The position numbers and the translations under genes are program-made. Positions 31,670 through 45,900 of a DNA stretch of 64,000 bases are shown here, in pieces. Below the pieces are notes generated by a model. That model was not told where the DNA came from and ran no database searches. It was given only the letters and a program-made list of their open reading frames with translations. Numbering within the stretch: position 1 is the first letter of the stretch; every line of letters starts with the position of its first letter. The DNA is taken from positions 52,510,463 to 52,574,462 of the forward strand of contig NC_052507.1 of NCBI RefSeq assembly GCF_014356525.2, given 5' to 3'. This DNA comes from Nilaparvata lugens. Lineage: Eukaryota; Arthropoda; Insecta; Hemiptera; Delphacidae.

Positions 31670-33900
31670 AGATCAAGTTGAATCAACTCAATCTTTAGTC
31701 GAAAAAAATCCGGTCTGAATAACAATAATATTGAAAACGAAATAGTGAGCCCAAATATAGTCGACCGAAAAGGAAAAACTAACAATAATCAAAGAGGACC
31801 ATCTGGGATTAACAGGAAAATCGAAAACCATCTAGAAATTTAAGACAAATGGAGAAATTGTGGAAAATAAATGGGAATGAATGTCGTACTTGATTGGTAA
31901 GTGAAAGATAGTTGAGAGACTTTTGCATAACTTTCAAACATTTAAGAGAAGAAAGTGAACTTATATTGTGAAAAGTTAACAGAAAAGCAAAGGCAAATAT
32001 TCTTCAAAGAATGAAAGAAAATAGTAATATAGTTGAGAAAATGCAACAGAATAGATAAAAGTTTTATCCAAAATTAACTGAATTTGACTCAAATTAATAA
32101 TTTAGATAGAAATAAAATAAATTTATTTAGATGGAATAAAGATAATCTTTTATGTCTGATCTGCTGAATCAAATGCAATAAGATAGACGAAACAATTGTC
32201 AAAAATCAATAGAACATTGTGGATGCTGATTAAAAACAGAAGTTGGAATAGAAGTTAGTTGACATTTTGAAGAATTTGATTATAATCTAATAATAATAAA
32301 GGTAGGAAAAAAATCGACTTTTCATAATCATGAACCATCCTAGGTAAAAGTAATAGTTCCACAGAAAATTATAAATTTTTTTTTGAGTTTTTAGAACTCT
32401 TAATTGAATCTCAAATTACAATGTAACTGGTCTATTTCAATTACTTGAAGGCAAATTTTAGCTTTTGTACATTGTATGAATTCAATAAATTATTCAGTCT
32501 TTCAATATTGTATTATTCATTTATTCACAAATTACTATAAAAATCAGTACGGAGAAGGCACGAATATCTTAAGATTAATAATTTTTATACAATAGTAATA
32601 ATATTCATTACCATACAATTGCATCAATGAGTCTGTCTTACTACTATTGTACTATTTTATCATGGTAAGTAGTTTTCTTCCTTAAATAATAAAATTATTT
32701 TGCATTGTCATTGCCAATAACACAAGATTTAGAATTTCTTTCAAGGTAGCCTATTTCATTAGACAAATTCCATGGATGAAGTCAATAACAGGATTCATTT
32801 TTTTAATTTATAAATTTGACAAAAAATTCAACTCAACAATAACACTTCTTACTATATAATTATTGCTATAACGACGGCATTTCTGCCTTTGCCATTTTAG
32901 GGAATTAATAAACGGTCGCAAAAATGATCTTTGCCAAGAAAGCTGCCTAACAACCAGCTTCTAGAACTGATCTGATTGGTTCCTGTTATTGGTTGCTAGT
33001 GAACCATAACATGCTCAACTAAAAGATTTATTGAGAATTGTTTATAAAACCGCCTACTACTTTGGTATTCCTCTAATAATATTACAAAAAATCACAACGT
33101 GTTTGTGCTTATAATAAATTAAATCCATGAATGAAGATACTTCAAAATCATTTGTTGTATACACAATAGATAACCAAAATAATACCCAATACAAAAAAAA
33201 GTTTCAAGTATTAAAACAGTATTTCAAGAGTTAATAGAATAGTAAATAAGACATTGATAATTTTTATTGATCTTTTTTTATTTCAATTTTTCATATTATT
33301 ATTGAATTGAATAGCTGGGTGTCATAATTTATGATATTATTGATTTTAATGATTATTGTACAAGACAGGAAAACCCGATAACATATTTCAAATAAATAAT
33401 TAGTTAATAGGTTTTCTATGATACAGTATTATCTTTCCAAAAATGCTTGCATGAAAACTTGAGTATCGTTTTTATGTATTCACTACATATTCAGTTTGAA
33501 CAGTTTTAAAAAAGTAGTTCGATAAAAGTTGAGTAATTAATTGATTCAAACTTATTCAGAAACCAAAACGTTTCGTAATCAAATTATTATTATTATTGTA
33601 GTTTCTTTATATATTATTTTAACAGATCATTGACATTTTATGCAAAAAAAATCAACACTGAATACCAAATGAATTAGGTAGACAATATTCTGAGATTCAT
33701 TATTAACATAATATTACTAAGATTTAATCGAAGTATTTGATCAAATTTTAAGTGAACTCAATTGAATGATAGCCTAATTCTAAGTTTAGCTGATACTATC
33801 GCCAATTCTTATATGTTATAAGTACAATAATATAAGGTAATGACTTGTAATAATACAAGAGCAATAAAATATTTAAACAATAAATTAGGATAATCTCAGC
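31670..33900. other. Convergent 3' flanks of two genes
   Basis: Contains the probable 3' untranslated region of the PIERCE-like gene up to about 32500 and, from the right, that of Ada2b. No other gene or clear repeat is seen in the very AT-rich stretch between. Confidence 0.5.
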
Positions 33901-33981
33901 TTATTTGGCGATCCAATTATTGTTGGAGACATGGTCCATTATAACCTTTTCCGTATTTGATTCTAGTTTATCAATTGGATC
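33901..33981 (-). CDS. TADA2B: TADA2B terminal exon
   Basis: Acceptor GTTTTTTCAG, 26 codons (DPIDKLESNTEKVIMDHVSN, then NNWIAK) and TAA. It corresponds to the last helix of the domain, where relatives end (x)-FL-(x)-(x)-(G/N)W(I/L). Confidence 0.8.
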   Translation of the reverse strand, partial: DPIDKLESNTEKVIMDHVSNNNWIAK

Positions 33982-36900
33982 CTGAAAAAACACAAACAAT
34001 ACTTTTGTAATTAATGAACCTCCTCACTATCCTAAACAGAACTGTGGGAACAAAAATTGTCTTCCAAACTTTTCCCTCTATAACACTTCGTTTATTGTAC
34101 TAGTAGGGTCCTAAAAAATATAGTACATTACGTTTAAATAAAGTACTGTATGCGTCATTTTTACCTGTATATTCAAAAAGTCAGCATAGTTCTTAGTGGC
34201 ATTCTTATATACTCACAAGAATACACATTATTGACATGAATATTACTTATTACTGTTAGAATCCATATAATTATTTTATTAATAAATAAATAATGATAGA
34301 ATAATTAGATTAATCCAAATAAGAACATGATAGCTTGGAAAGTTATTGATTACATACTGGTATGACGAAAATAATAATAAATCATTAAAAAGATAAATTA
34401 ATTTGTGCAACTAGTGCGCAAAGTGACAGTTTGCTTCACCGAAAGAAACGGTTTGAGTGCAGCAGAGGAACTTTGCTCACGTATTTCACATTAAGTTTTT
34501 CCTACAGTTACCATTGAATATGAAAAGTGGGTAATTATGGGTAAAATTCCCTGAAATGCATCAAATGTATATCTGTGTAATTTTATTATTAATAAATAAA
34601 ATAGAATAATGTATGTGTGTTTGAATGGCGGGGCGGCTGTGTGCTGTCAACTGCTGTCATCCACTGTTGTCCACCACCTCAAGATTCTTATAACGTGCAC
34701 CACAGTCACTGTTACCAACTTAATTTTGATTTTGCTGCACTGGTGCTCCATATAACCTACTAACTATTTTACGTTGCCATGTTGCAAATCTGGAGTGCAG
34801 GAAAAATTTTTCCCGCACTAGAGCGGAAAAGTGATTCTTTGCGTTCTGTAATCAATGTAACAATGGCCACTTTTCAAGGTAACTGTAGGAAAATGTAATT
34901 TTTGAATGCGAGACTCTACTTTTAGGAAAAGAAAAACCTTTTGGTATGTGGTAATGTATTCAAATATTGTTGAAAGAAAGGAGGTGAACGGTTGTAGGAT
35001 AGTGATTAGACAATTGAAAAAATATAAAATATATTTTCAAAAATATAAAATATTTATCAATTATCAAAACAATATTATTGAGGTTAAGTTGAATCAGGTA
35101 GAAATCAATAATAGAACAGCTGTTTTTTTTTTAATTTTTTTTATATCATTTGAATGTGAAATCGTATGTCCCATAATTTGAACATTAATTATGAAAAATC
35201 TAAAAGGAAAATTGAAATTTGGGCTTCGAGGTACACAAGATTGATATTTTTAGAATCTATGTGCAAAATTTGGAGATCTAAATCATTCCCGTTTTTCCGG
35301 TATGCAATCCACAAGTTGACATGTTTTGATGCGAACAAACGAACACACAAACAAACACAACCCTATTCTCTCTTAAGGTGCGTACAGATTTACGCGCCGC
35401 GAACATGAGCAATTCATTTTTAATCAGCTGATGCCAAGCTTTTTATATGTGTATCTTACCGTCTCTGTAAAAATACAGATATAGTCAGCTGATTAAAAGT
35501 GAATTGCTCATGTTCGCGGCGCGTATATCTGTACGCACGTTTATATAGATACTAGCAGGTAACCCGAGCTTCGCAAGGGTCTATTTTAAAACTTGACAAA
35601 CTGAAAACTTGACGTAATGAAATCTAGAAGAATTGAAAATAGGCCTTTAAGAATCCTCGGTTGATTAAGAAATTTATATGCAGTATTTCAAGTAAATCAG
35701 TCCAGTAGTTCAGACGTGATGATGCATCAAACATAATTTTCCTATCCTTTACACGTGTATACGTGTTTAAGCCAGTTCTTTCCTTTATTATAGTATACAA
35801 GATGATAGATAGATGGATATATCCAGAATATATTCTCATTCATTTCCTTTATGATAGTATAGAAGATGATAGATAGATGGATATATCTATCTATCATTTT
35901 CTATACTATTTATAATAAAGGAAATGAATGAGAATACATTTTAAAAGGTTTGAGATATCGATGTGCGGTTTTACCATACCTTTTCTCTGGAAATCCTGTA
36001 TTGGAATCATGTATCATATGACCACCTTTCAATTAAAAAAAGAGATTGGATTCAAAATGGCGGAAAAAAATTGGGTGCGACGGAATATCTGTTTTTATCA
36101 TTCGAAAAGGATCCCCAATCATACCTATCTTCTAATTTCCTTTGTAAGAGAAATGTTCTGCTGCTTCCATACAACAACTGGAAGCATGACAAATAATTGA
36201 AAACTTGACAAACTAAAAACTTTATGTAATCAAATCTTGAAGAATTTAAAATAGGTCTATAACCATCCTCGGTTAAGCAAGAATCTATATGCAAAGTTTC
36301 AAGTTAATCATTCCAGTAGTTCAGACGTGATGATGCGTCAAAACATAATTTTCCTATACTTTACACCTATAGGCCTATACGTGTATAAACCAGTTCTTTC
36401 CTTTATTATAGTATAAAAGATGATAGATGGATGATCATTTTTATTTTACTTTTCCGATAACACGGGAGTGTCTGGTCAAACACTTTTGAGCTGGTTTGAA
36501 CACGGGATCTCTAGAAGTGCTAGGAAAGCACTCTATCCACTAGATCTCTATCACTCCAAGGTCAAAGTGACTGAGACAAGAAACGCCAACAAACCAATCA
36601 AACTGCAGGCTTCAGAAAATAATTTTTCATAATTGGAATAATTAAATGCTGGTCTCGCATTCAAAGCATTAGAATTATTGAAAAATGATTATAATCTGGT
36701 AATAAGAGATGATATTTCACAAGAGAATTCACACAGCATGTGGTGCTTTGCGATGCACATTGCCAGTCTAGTTTTTAAAGGGAAAATAACATTGTAATAC
36801 CTACATATTCTATTGTACATATGATTAATATTATTATCACTACATAAGATTATCACTACATTTAGCTAAGTTGTAGACTTTAAACAGCTGATTCAGAAAA

Positions 36901-39900
36901 TTGGCTTTCCGAAACGTTCAAATTAAATTTTGAAAAACTAGAAAATTACAAAATAAAATAGAAATATGTAAATCTTTCTCTAATAAAATAAAGAGAAAAT
37001 AGTGTAAAATTTCAGCTATTTTTGAATTATTTAAGAATGTTTCATTTTGTCAATATGAGATTCCAATATGAGAAAATAAAGATTCATAAAAACTACAAAC
37101 TACGCCCCATTTCGGAAAGCCAATTTTCTGAGTCCAGCTGTTTAAAGTATAGAACTTAGCTAAATTCCGAGTACGGAAATCGGCCCTAAATTTAGAATTT
37201 CAGTTTACTTACAAGAAGCATCATCCCTTTCATGGATATAAATTGTGAAGGTGTAAGCTCTAAAGAAGTGCACATCTGAAAAAAATTGAAGACATAAAAT
37301 GCATATGAATTAAATTGAAGATAACCTACACTTGAAAATATAAACTTCGAGTTTCTTGCGTTGCTTTGCTTTCAATGAGAAGTACAGTTTGTAAATAGTT
37401 CCCCTCTAGTACTAAAATGTTCAATTGAATCACAAATGAGCAGAATACATTACAAAGAAAAATAGGGAAAAACAAAATTGTGAAGTTTTTTATAGACGTC
37501 TACTATTGTACACTGATTTGATATTTTAATAAAAATACAGAACATCAAAGTAGACTGAAATGTTGCACTTCAAATATTAAAAAAATGGGACTCAGTTGAT
37601 AACATAAAAAAATGAACATAAAACACCCTCTAAGCTTTAATTCACATTTTTTACAAAATTAATAAACTTAAAGATCTCAATGTAATAAGCTCAATTTATT
37701 CTACACATGCCCATTCTATATTTGAGTAGGCATTTGAAGCATCATGGATCGACTGCACACACAAAAATCTGGTGTGGCGCACTTACACAACTTTCCTTGC
37801 TATTATGAGAATTGATCACCTGACGCTAGTGTTCACGCGCATCTCAAGTCTATTTATAAACAAAGATCTGAGCCAGCTGGTGACAGGACAATAACGCTGG
37901 AGAGATATGAGGTCTGCTATCTCTTCTTAGTGAATCATTAATAGAATCGACAGTTGTCAACAGTTTGCAATAGATTCTTAGTGAATCATTAATAGAATCG
38001 ACAGTTGTCAACAGTTTGCAATAGAATAATCACATTTTCTCGAATTTCGAACTTATTTTCAATTTTAGGTGAAAATGTTACTGAACATTAATTGTAGAGA
38101 TTTTCATGCTCAATCTTTTCCACTCGAATTTTTTTGTTAAAATTGTATCTGAAGCCTGATAATTGGGAATCTAAAATCCAACTTAGCATAGATGGAGCGG
38201 AGCTCCTGAAATTTTTACAGATATGGGACTTGTGCAGTTGATAGTATCACTCATGTTCCAGCCTGAGGTCCTATTCTAATAAGGAATTTATTAAAGAATT
38301 ATCGTTCAAAAGGAAAAGTATAATTTTGATGGGCCTTAGAAGAACGGCAGAATGATTAGTATTATGTGCCGAAATTTTCTTTCAATGTTTGAACACTTCC
38401 ATAAGAACCAATGGTATTTATTAAGAATGGTAGGCTTACCTGAGTTTCGGTGGGCGATAGCAGATGTCGGCTGGCGATGAGGTCAATTTGACAATGTGAG
38501 TTGTGGTGGGGGTTGGCCCCCCCTACCGCCCCGGCCACCCCTACCGCCCCCCCTGCCGCCCCCGAGTCTGTTGCCGAGACCAAAGTACCTTTGCAGCTGC
38601 TTTTTGTGGTGCACACTGAATGAGGTGCGTCCTCGTCCTCTTTTTCTCTATAAACAAATTATTAACAACACTTATCTAATTAAAAAAAACAGAAGAAAAG
38701 AATTTATCACAATTAATTATAGCCATTATATAAAAACATTGCAAAATGAATACAGGATATTACAAAAAAGAAACAGTATGTAGAATATTACAAAATAAAT
38801 ATATGCTCTCAGAAAAGAGTAGCACCATAGGAATTATTGACTTTTAAATGTATAAGAAACTCATTTTCCTTTCTTTTAATCTTTTTTACCTTCAACGGAA
38901 ATCGAACCAATTTTGTGAAACATGCTGTTGATAAAATAATGAATGAAGTGTGAAATCCTAATGGTCAAAATGACATTAGATTTTTAGATTACAATATCGA
39001 TCAGCTCTGTTGGATCAATAGCATCTCTGATATGATCTGTTCAGGCGATTTTGCACTCCGACAATTCAGAAAATTAAATGACTGGAATCTGACAATGGCA
39101 GTGTACCTCTCACTCCCATTCGTCAAACTATTATTGAGTGGGGTGGGTGATGTCGGAGTTTAGAAAGAGTGTTCAGGCTCCAGAAAAACCTATAAGGACA
39201 ATATTAGAATAATTATGTCTATTGAATCATGCAGAGGCCGATTTTAAAAAGTAGGAATACACACCGTTCCCTCGCTTTGCATCTATGAAGTGATTGTGCA
39301 TTGTAACAAAAAAAAAAACATTTTACAAGAATTAGAAGGTATTATTCCTCCCTGTAGAAAGAGAACAGCTCTTTTTGAAAGCCAACGTTTATGGGCCTGA
39401 AATTCATTAGAAAGACTCCTATTCATATGAAAAAAATGAGAGGTCCTCGACAGTTTTTGGAAGGAATTAAAAAGTTTCCTGAATATATTTTATATTACAC
39501 AGTATGTTTTCAGTAAAGAGTGGTGAACAAACTATTTAACATTACATAGTATTATGAATAAACTGCACTTAAATCTATGACTCAAATCTTAAAGATAATA
39601 TTAGAATAACTGAATGCAAGTATGTCATCACTCACCTTCTTCTGAATATATGGGAATGCCTTAGGACTGATATCCAAGTTCTGCTACCCTAGGAAAAAGA
39701 AATACTGATACAACTGTAAATCATAATAAATTCATAAAAATTACCTATGTACTGAGAGTTTCAAGATGAATTTATAATACATGACTTATTATTGAAAATG
39801 GGTCGAAATGAATAAATCACAAAAAAAGTTATCAATCACAAAATAGTAACGTTTATGAAAATGCATCGTATAAAGTTCAATAAATTGCCAGTTCCTGAAT

Positions 39901-42900
39901 ATTAATCTATGTACTTAAGTTTAGCGCAGTAGCTTATATTTATTTTTTGTAAAGCTTTTCGTATTTTGTTTTTGGCAGAAAATAATTCATTCATTGAATA
40001 TATATCCTCCTATTCGGTGCACTGCACAGACGACATCTAACAACTTTGCGATTCAATGCAAACTGTGTAATGACTTCTATCTGCTGTCTTCTCCTTCATC
40101 ACTGAATAAAATCGAATATCAGTACTTTCATATATGCTGGTTGTACAAGAGATTTTACCAAGACTACGATATTGACTTCTATTTAAATATTTTTGAATAC
40201 CATTATACTTTAGAGCTGCAATATTCAATAAAAATAAAATTTTGGAATCGGAAGGAAAATTACAGTAGAAAATAAAAAATATTGCGACATAAACGGTTGG
40301 ATTGGAATTTATAGGCCTAGAATCTCTTCAGTCGAATACTTAACAATAAGGGTCAGACCATACGTAGCGGCGGAGGAGTCTTCTGAATAGTCGGCGACTC
40401 GAACAATGTAAATTTAATTACTATCCAGCTTGTAGAAGGCTCCATTTAAGGCTCTTTGTCAGAGCCTCCGACTGATTCGCCGCACGATGCAAAAACCGCT
40501 ACGTATGGTCTGGTCCTAAATGACATAATTCACTGTGACTTATTTTGACATAATTCACTGTGGCAGCCTTGTCTGGTACACAGACGGTCCTCTCATTGAA
40601 GGGAAATCTGGCTATGGTGTGTACCTAGAACACAAGTCTATGCAAGTCTGGGACAACACTGCACCATCTTTCTGGCAGAGATTTGGGGCATCATGGCTTG
40701 TGCCAACATAGGCATTGCCAGGCGCTACTGCAATAAGCATATAGTAATCCTGTCAGACTGTCAGGCAGCCCTCAAGGCTCTTGACTCCAATGAAATCAAG
40801 TCCAAATTGGTGTGGGAGTGCCACAAAACGCTCAGCAGGCTTGCAACGCTCAACTCTGTGCATCTTGGTTGGGTACCTGGCCATGTAGGCATAGGAGGTA
40901 ATGAGCGTGCAGATGAGCTTGCTAAGCGGGGTTCTAGTATGCCATTCCTTGGCCCATAGCCGGGCTGCGGCATAAGTAAAACAACTGCCATCCACACAAT
41001 AAGTAAATGGTCCAGGGACTTACACCACCAGCAATGGCAGGGTCACCCTGGTCAAGCACTTGGCAAAAGGCTGCTGGCAGACGCAAGCCCTCGCTTCACC
41101 AGCTGGCTGGTGAGTCTAGGTAGAGGTCAGATCAAGCAGGTGATTGCCCTGATAACTGGACATGGCCACTTCGGGAAACATCTCCACACAATTGGACTCA
41201 GAAATGAAAGCCAGATGTAATCAGTCTGAAGAGACTGCTAAGCATATCATACTGGATTGCGAAAGGACACACAATAAGCTTCGGTTGACGTGTGAGGTTC
41301 TTTGAACCTTTGAATCTTTAAATCCGTCCCTTCAAAACATAAACATAAACAAGAAATAGCATAAACAATTATAGTGAGATTCACGTTATAAAGTTAGCAC
41401 CTGATTAAAATTGGTTTGCTATCCTTGTCTGTAGTTAGACAAAGCAGATAACTATCCTTTTCCAACAACGTAATGTTGCCAAATTGTTTGTGGGCTAGCT
41501 ATGAGGAAATACAGTATTTAATATCAATAATTATGAGCATTCAAAATTAAATCATGGTAAGATATATTTTCTTGGTGAATGTAATATAAATATATGAAAT
41601 ATAATAATCATAAATATAAATATTTGTTGAATGATTATTATTAACAAGAATCTACAATTATTATTATATGAGACATAAAGGGATTACTTGAATCACAGCT
41701 ATCTACTATAGAAGGCGGTGGGAAAAGAAAACTAACCACTATGACATCCTATAATTTCTGCTGACTTCATAAAGTTAATCTCACAATAATTCATTTTCAA
41801 AAAAATATAGGTACCTAATATTGGAAAGCTGACGGAGAGGAATACGGAGAAAGCAGGGATAGGACGAATTAGAATAGAGTGATACGAGGAGAAGAAGAAG
41901 GAACAGAAGAAGAAGAATAATGAGATGGAGACGTAGAAAAAAAAGAAGAAGAAGAAGACAGAAGATAATAACGGTATGACTTGGATTACAACTATCCTCT
42001 ATTGAAGGCGTGGTAACTATGCCGTCCTATGATTAGCAGTGATATAGTGAATGGCGAGTCTTAGCCTGGCCACTAACGGTAGGAAATTAAGTCTAATGAA
42101 GTCACTGCTAATCATAGGAGACGGCATAGTTACCACGCCTTCAATAGAGGATAGTTGTGATCCAAGTCATACAGGTATTATCTTCTGTCTTCTTCTTCTT
42201 CTTTTTCTCCGTCTCCATTTCATTATTCTCCTTCTCCGCCATGACTGTTATGGTGAGCCTTACAGATCTTGAGTGGTGCGCGAGGCGCGCCTGCTCGTAG
42301 TGAGGCAGCTCGTCGATGCGCGTGATGCCTGCCTCGCGGTAGTTAATGAGTTCGGTGAGGCGACGACTGAGCTCCTTGAAGCGCACTGCACTGGCCACCA
42401 CCTGCTCGTGTTCGGCCGCCGTATGGAACTGACTCAGAGACCGCAGCCGCTCCTCCAGCTCACTACAACAACACGAATCACCTACATTATTGCACTCTGG
42501 CATTGTATAAATTTAAAAATAACAGTTTTATGTTTAAGCCTGTTGTTCTTGTTGTTGGGGAGTCCAGTCTCGAAACTCACAACATGTCGAATGGGTTTTT
42601 TTAGGATAGGAAGTCATTGTTGGGTTAGTTTAGGTTGAGTTGGGTTGGGGTAGGTTAGGTTTAATTGGGTTGGGACCTTCCTGTAGTGGATTGTTTATGA
42701 AGCTCGGTCCAGACGCTCAAGTTTAGCTTCAGTCTTTTGCTCAAGCAAAAGTCGGAACATGTAAGTAGTTGCGTCTGGACGGTAAAACGGATGGGTGTTC
42801 AAGCTTAAGTCGTCAAACTTAGAATGTATCGGCCGGGAATCTTTTTCCATCAAACCGTCCGTCTTTTGCCTATCCACCAAAACCTAAATCGCGTAAAAAT

Positions 42901-45900
42901 GGAGATAGAGAAATTGTGATTTCAGATTCGGATTCGGCGCCCTCAAATTAATAAAATGTCTCGCGAGTACTTTAAAATAAGCAAGTTTTTTTTATCGATT
43001 TTATATAACGGTTTTTTCTTTCTTGATTCTCATGATACTCTCAGAATTAGATGTTGATATTATGATTTTAGTTGTATCGTCAATAATTATTAATATTAAA
43101 AATAATTAATAGCATTAGAATGCTAATAATTTGTTTTAAACAACTATGCTAATATCATTAAAAGCTTACCGAGTTGAAAGCAGAGAAAAGTCGGGAGAAA
43201 AAATAATAAGCTACATCGAGTTATCAATATTGCATGCCTCATTGATTGTAATTAATAGTCCACACGACAGCTGATTTTTTACCAAATTACAATGGGATAT
43301 TAATTGCATGCAAGTAATAATCCACTCGACAGCTGATTTATGTTATGATGTGTCTATAGTCTGATTTTTACGGTAATATTGGCGTTCGAAAGAGACTTCT
43401 TTTCCTTTTTGTATTATCCTTAAAATGCAAAATTTCAAAAAACCTTGTATATACGTCGACGCGCAATTCAAAGAGGAACATAACATATCTGTCAAATTTT
43501 ATGAAAATATATTGCCGCGTTTCACCGTAAATGAGGAACATATAAACAAAATGATAATAGTTATTTGTGCAACATCAGTGCAGCAATGGCCACTTTTCAA
43601 CGTAACTGTAGAATATAGTATATTTCGCACCTAGGGCCGAAAATGAGATTTTTCCGGCTCGAAATCGGTTTTCAAGTCCGAGGCCGTAGGCCGAGGACTA
43701 GAAAAGATTGAGAGCCGGAAAAACATTTTTGCCCATGGTGAGAACGTTATTTTTCGCCACACAGAAAAATAAACAATATGAATATGAGAATAATTGTTTA
43801 TTAGGCACTTCCGAAAGCAAAACAGGAAGGTCATAGCTCTAGCAAATCTGAGGTAATCTGAATATCAGGAAATTGTCGAAGTATTTTTATTTTTTATTCT
43901 GATTTGTCTAAATAACCTAAAAGATTATGTTCAATTATGTAAGAGGTTGAGTTTATACTTTTTATTCTTCAATAAGATGATATTATTATGAATGTTTTGA
44001 TTCTTGAATAATAAACACAAATAATGAGAAGTTTTTTGATCAGCTGTTTTAGCACACTTGAAATTTGGCCAATCTGAATGTCAACGTCAACAATGCTTGT
44101 TGTCGTTGACTTCGGAAGTTTAGGTTAGAAGTTCTATCCTACTCTGAAAGTTGAATTTGAATAGTTTATAATATATATCTTATCTGTATTTTATTCATCC
44201 AAATAAAATGATAGTATCTTATTGCAGAATATGGTACTTATTCAATTCTAGAAGCATAAACTGATTCCGTTTCATAAACCATTTTGTAAACACGTTCACA
44301 TCAAATCAGAATCAGCTGACTTCAAGGTTATTTTACAGCCCTAGGGCCGTAAAACTTTTACCGGCCTGGTCAGAAAACAATCATTTTCGGCCTCCATATG
44401 ACGCACGAAAACCAGCTCATTACATCCAAGTGGGGCGAAAACATATTTTCAGATTAATTTTACAATTGTCGAAGCAATGTAAACACGTGAGAAGATCTGT
44501 GTCTTTTTAACAACCAGTCCGCAGTCCCTACTCCAACGTCAACCATCAACTCTACCTTTCTTCCTATTTTTTTACACACAAAACAAAAGTGGCCAACAGT
44601 ACTAGCTGCTAGCTCTTCCATAGTTGATGACCAACTGAGCTTGTGAGCAAAAATAGGAAAACGGACGACATAAGACGGATACGTGTGGACCCAATTTTAC
44701 ATCCGTCTTTTGCTTGAGCAAAAGACTGATGGTAAACTTGAGCGTCTGGACCGAGCTTAATATACACATATCACCTACATTTTTGCACTTTCTTATTATT
44801 GGAAAACGAACAGTTTTGGGCTTATGCCTGTTGTTGTTATTGAGAGTCCAATCTCACAACTCACAAGATGTAACTTCGCAAGTTATATAACTCGATTTAA
44901 TGAATAAATAAATGTAATATATTTTGGTCAAAAGCCTTTCATCGTTTACAGACGTGAAATATTTTTTTATCAAAATTAATCTTTTCTTACGAGCTCTTTT
45001 AGATATCTCAAAATTTAGAATTGAGCATGGACTAGTAATTGATGAAGATATATTGGGGAGGGTTAAACAGCAGTATGTAAATAGAGTTATTGAGGCGAAG
45101 ATGGAGTTTTATGGAGGTCTCATCTCAAATTCCACTAACAAGTTTAAAGCGAGCTGGAACATAATCAATCAGTTCAGAGGTAAGAGTGGTGCAAGTGTAA
45201 GGGATATATGTCTTGATGTGAATGACAGGAGAGTTGAAAATCCTAAAGATATTGTAGAGTTTTTTAATGAGTATTTTATTTCCATGGCTCCTGAAACACA
45301 GTCTGCTAATACCGGTACACGAAGAATTCCACATAGAAATATTCCAAGAAGTTTTTATCTGAGTCCCACAAACAAAACAGAAATTTTAAAAATAATTAAG
45401 TACTTAAAAAATAAGAATAGTGTTGGTTACGATAATATTCCCATCAAGGTTTTAAAGGCATGCAGTGATGAAATTGCTGATCCTCTTGTTTTCATTTTGA
45501 ATCTTTCAGAGTGGTGTGTTTCCTGATGCATTGAAAATTGCAAAAATAATTCCTCTATTCAAGAAGTGTAACAGAGCAAACATGAAAAATTATAGACCCA
45601 TTTCTGTGCTGCCAGTCTTATCCAAGATTTTTGAAAGGGTGATTTATGACAGAATTATTGACTACCTACAAAAAATTGATTTATTGAATCCACTATCACA
45701 GGAGCAACTAGATTTATTGAGAGTGTAATTGAGGCTATGGACAATTGGAAAGCTGCTATGGGGGTTCTGCTCGACTTATCACGAGCTTTTGATAGTGTCG
45801 ATAAAGGAATTCTACTGAACAAACTGCACTCTCTTGGTATGAGGGGTATTATAAATAATTTGATAGAGTCGTATATGTCAAAGAGAATGCAGTATGTTAG

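Noticed and set aside
36490..36555. Functional tRNA gene
   Set aside because: Arms pair poorly and an A-rich tail follows; a SINE or tRNA pseudogene fits better.
38440..38647. Frameshift in the G-rich Ada2b exon
   Set aside because: Initially suspected from a direct 42264-38647 join, but a 53-bp exon at 39636-39688 restores the frame without any error.
42600..42680. TTAGGTT/TTGGGTT-rich stretch resembling interstitial telomere repeat
   Set aside because: The pentamer TTAGG occurs only two or three times within irregular GGTTGGGT text; it looks like G/T-rich low complexity, not a telomere array.
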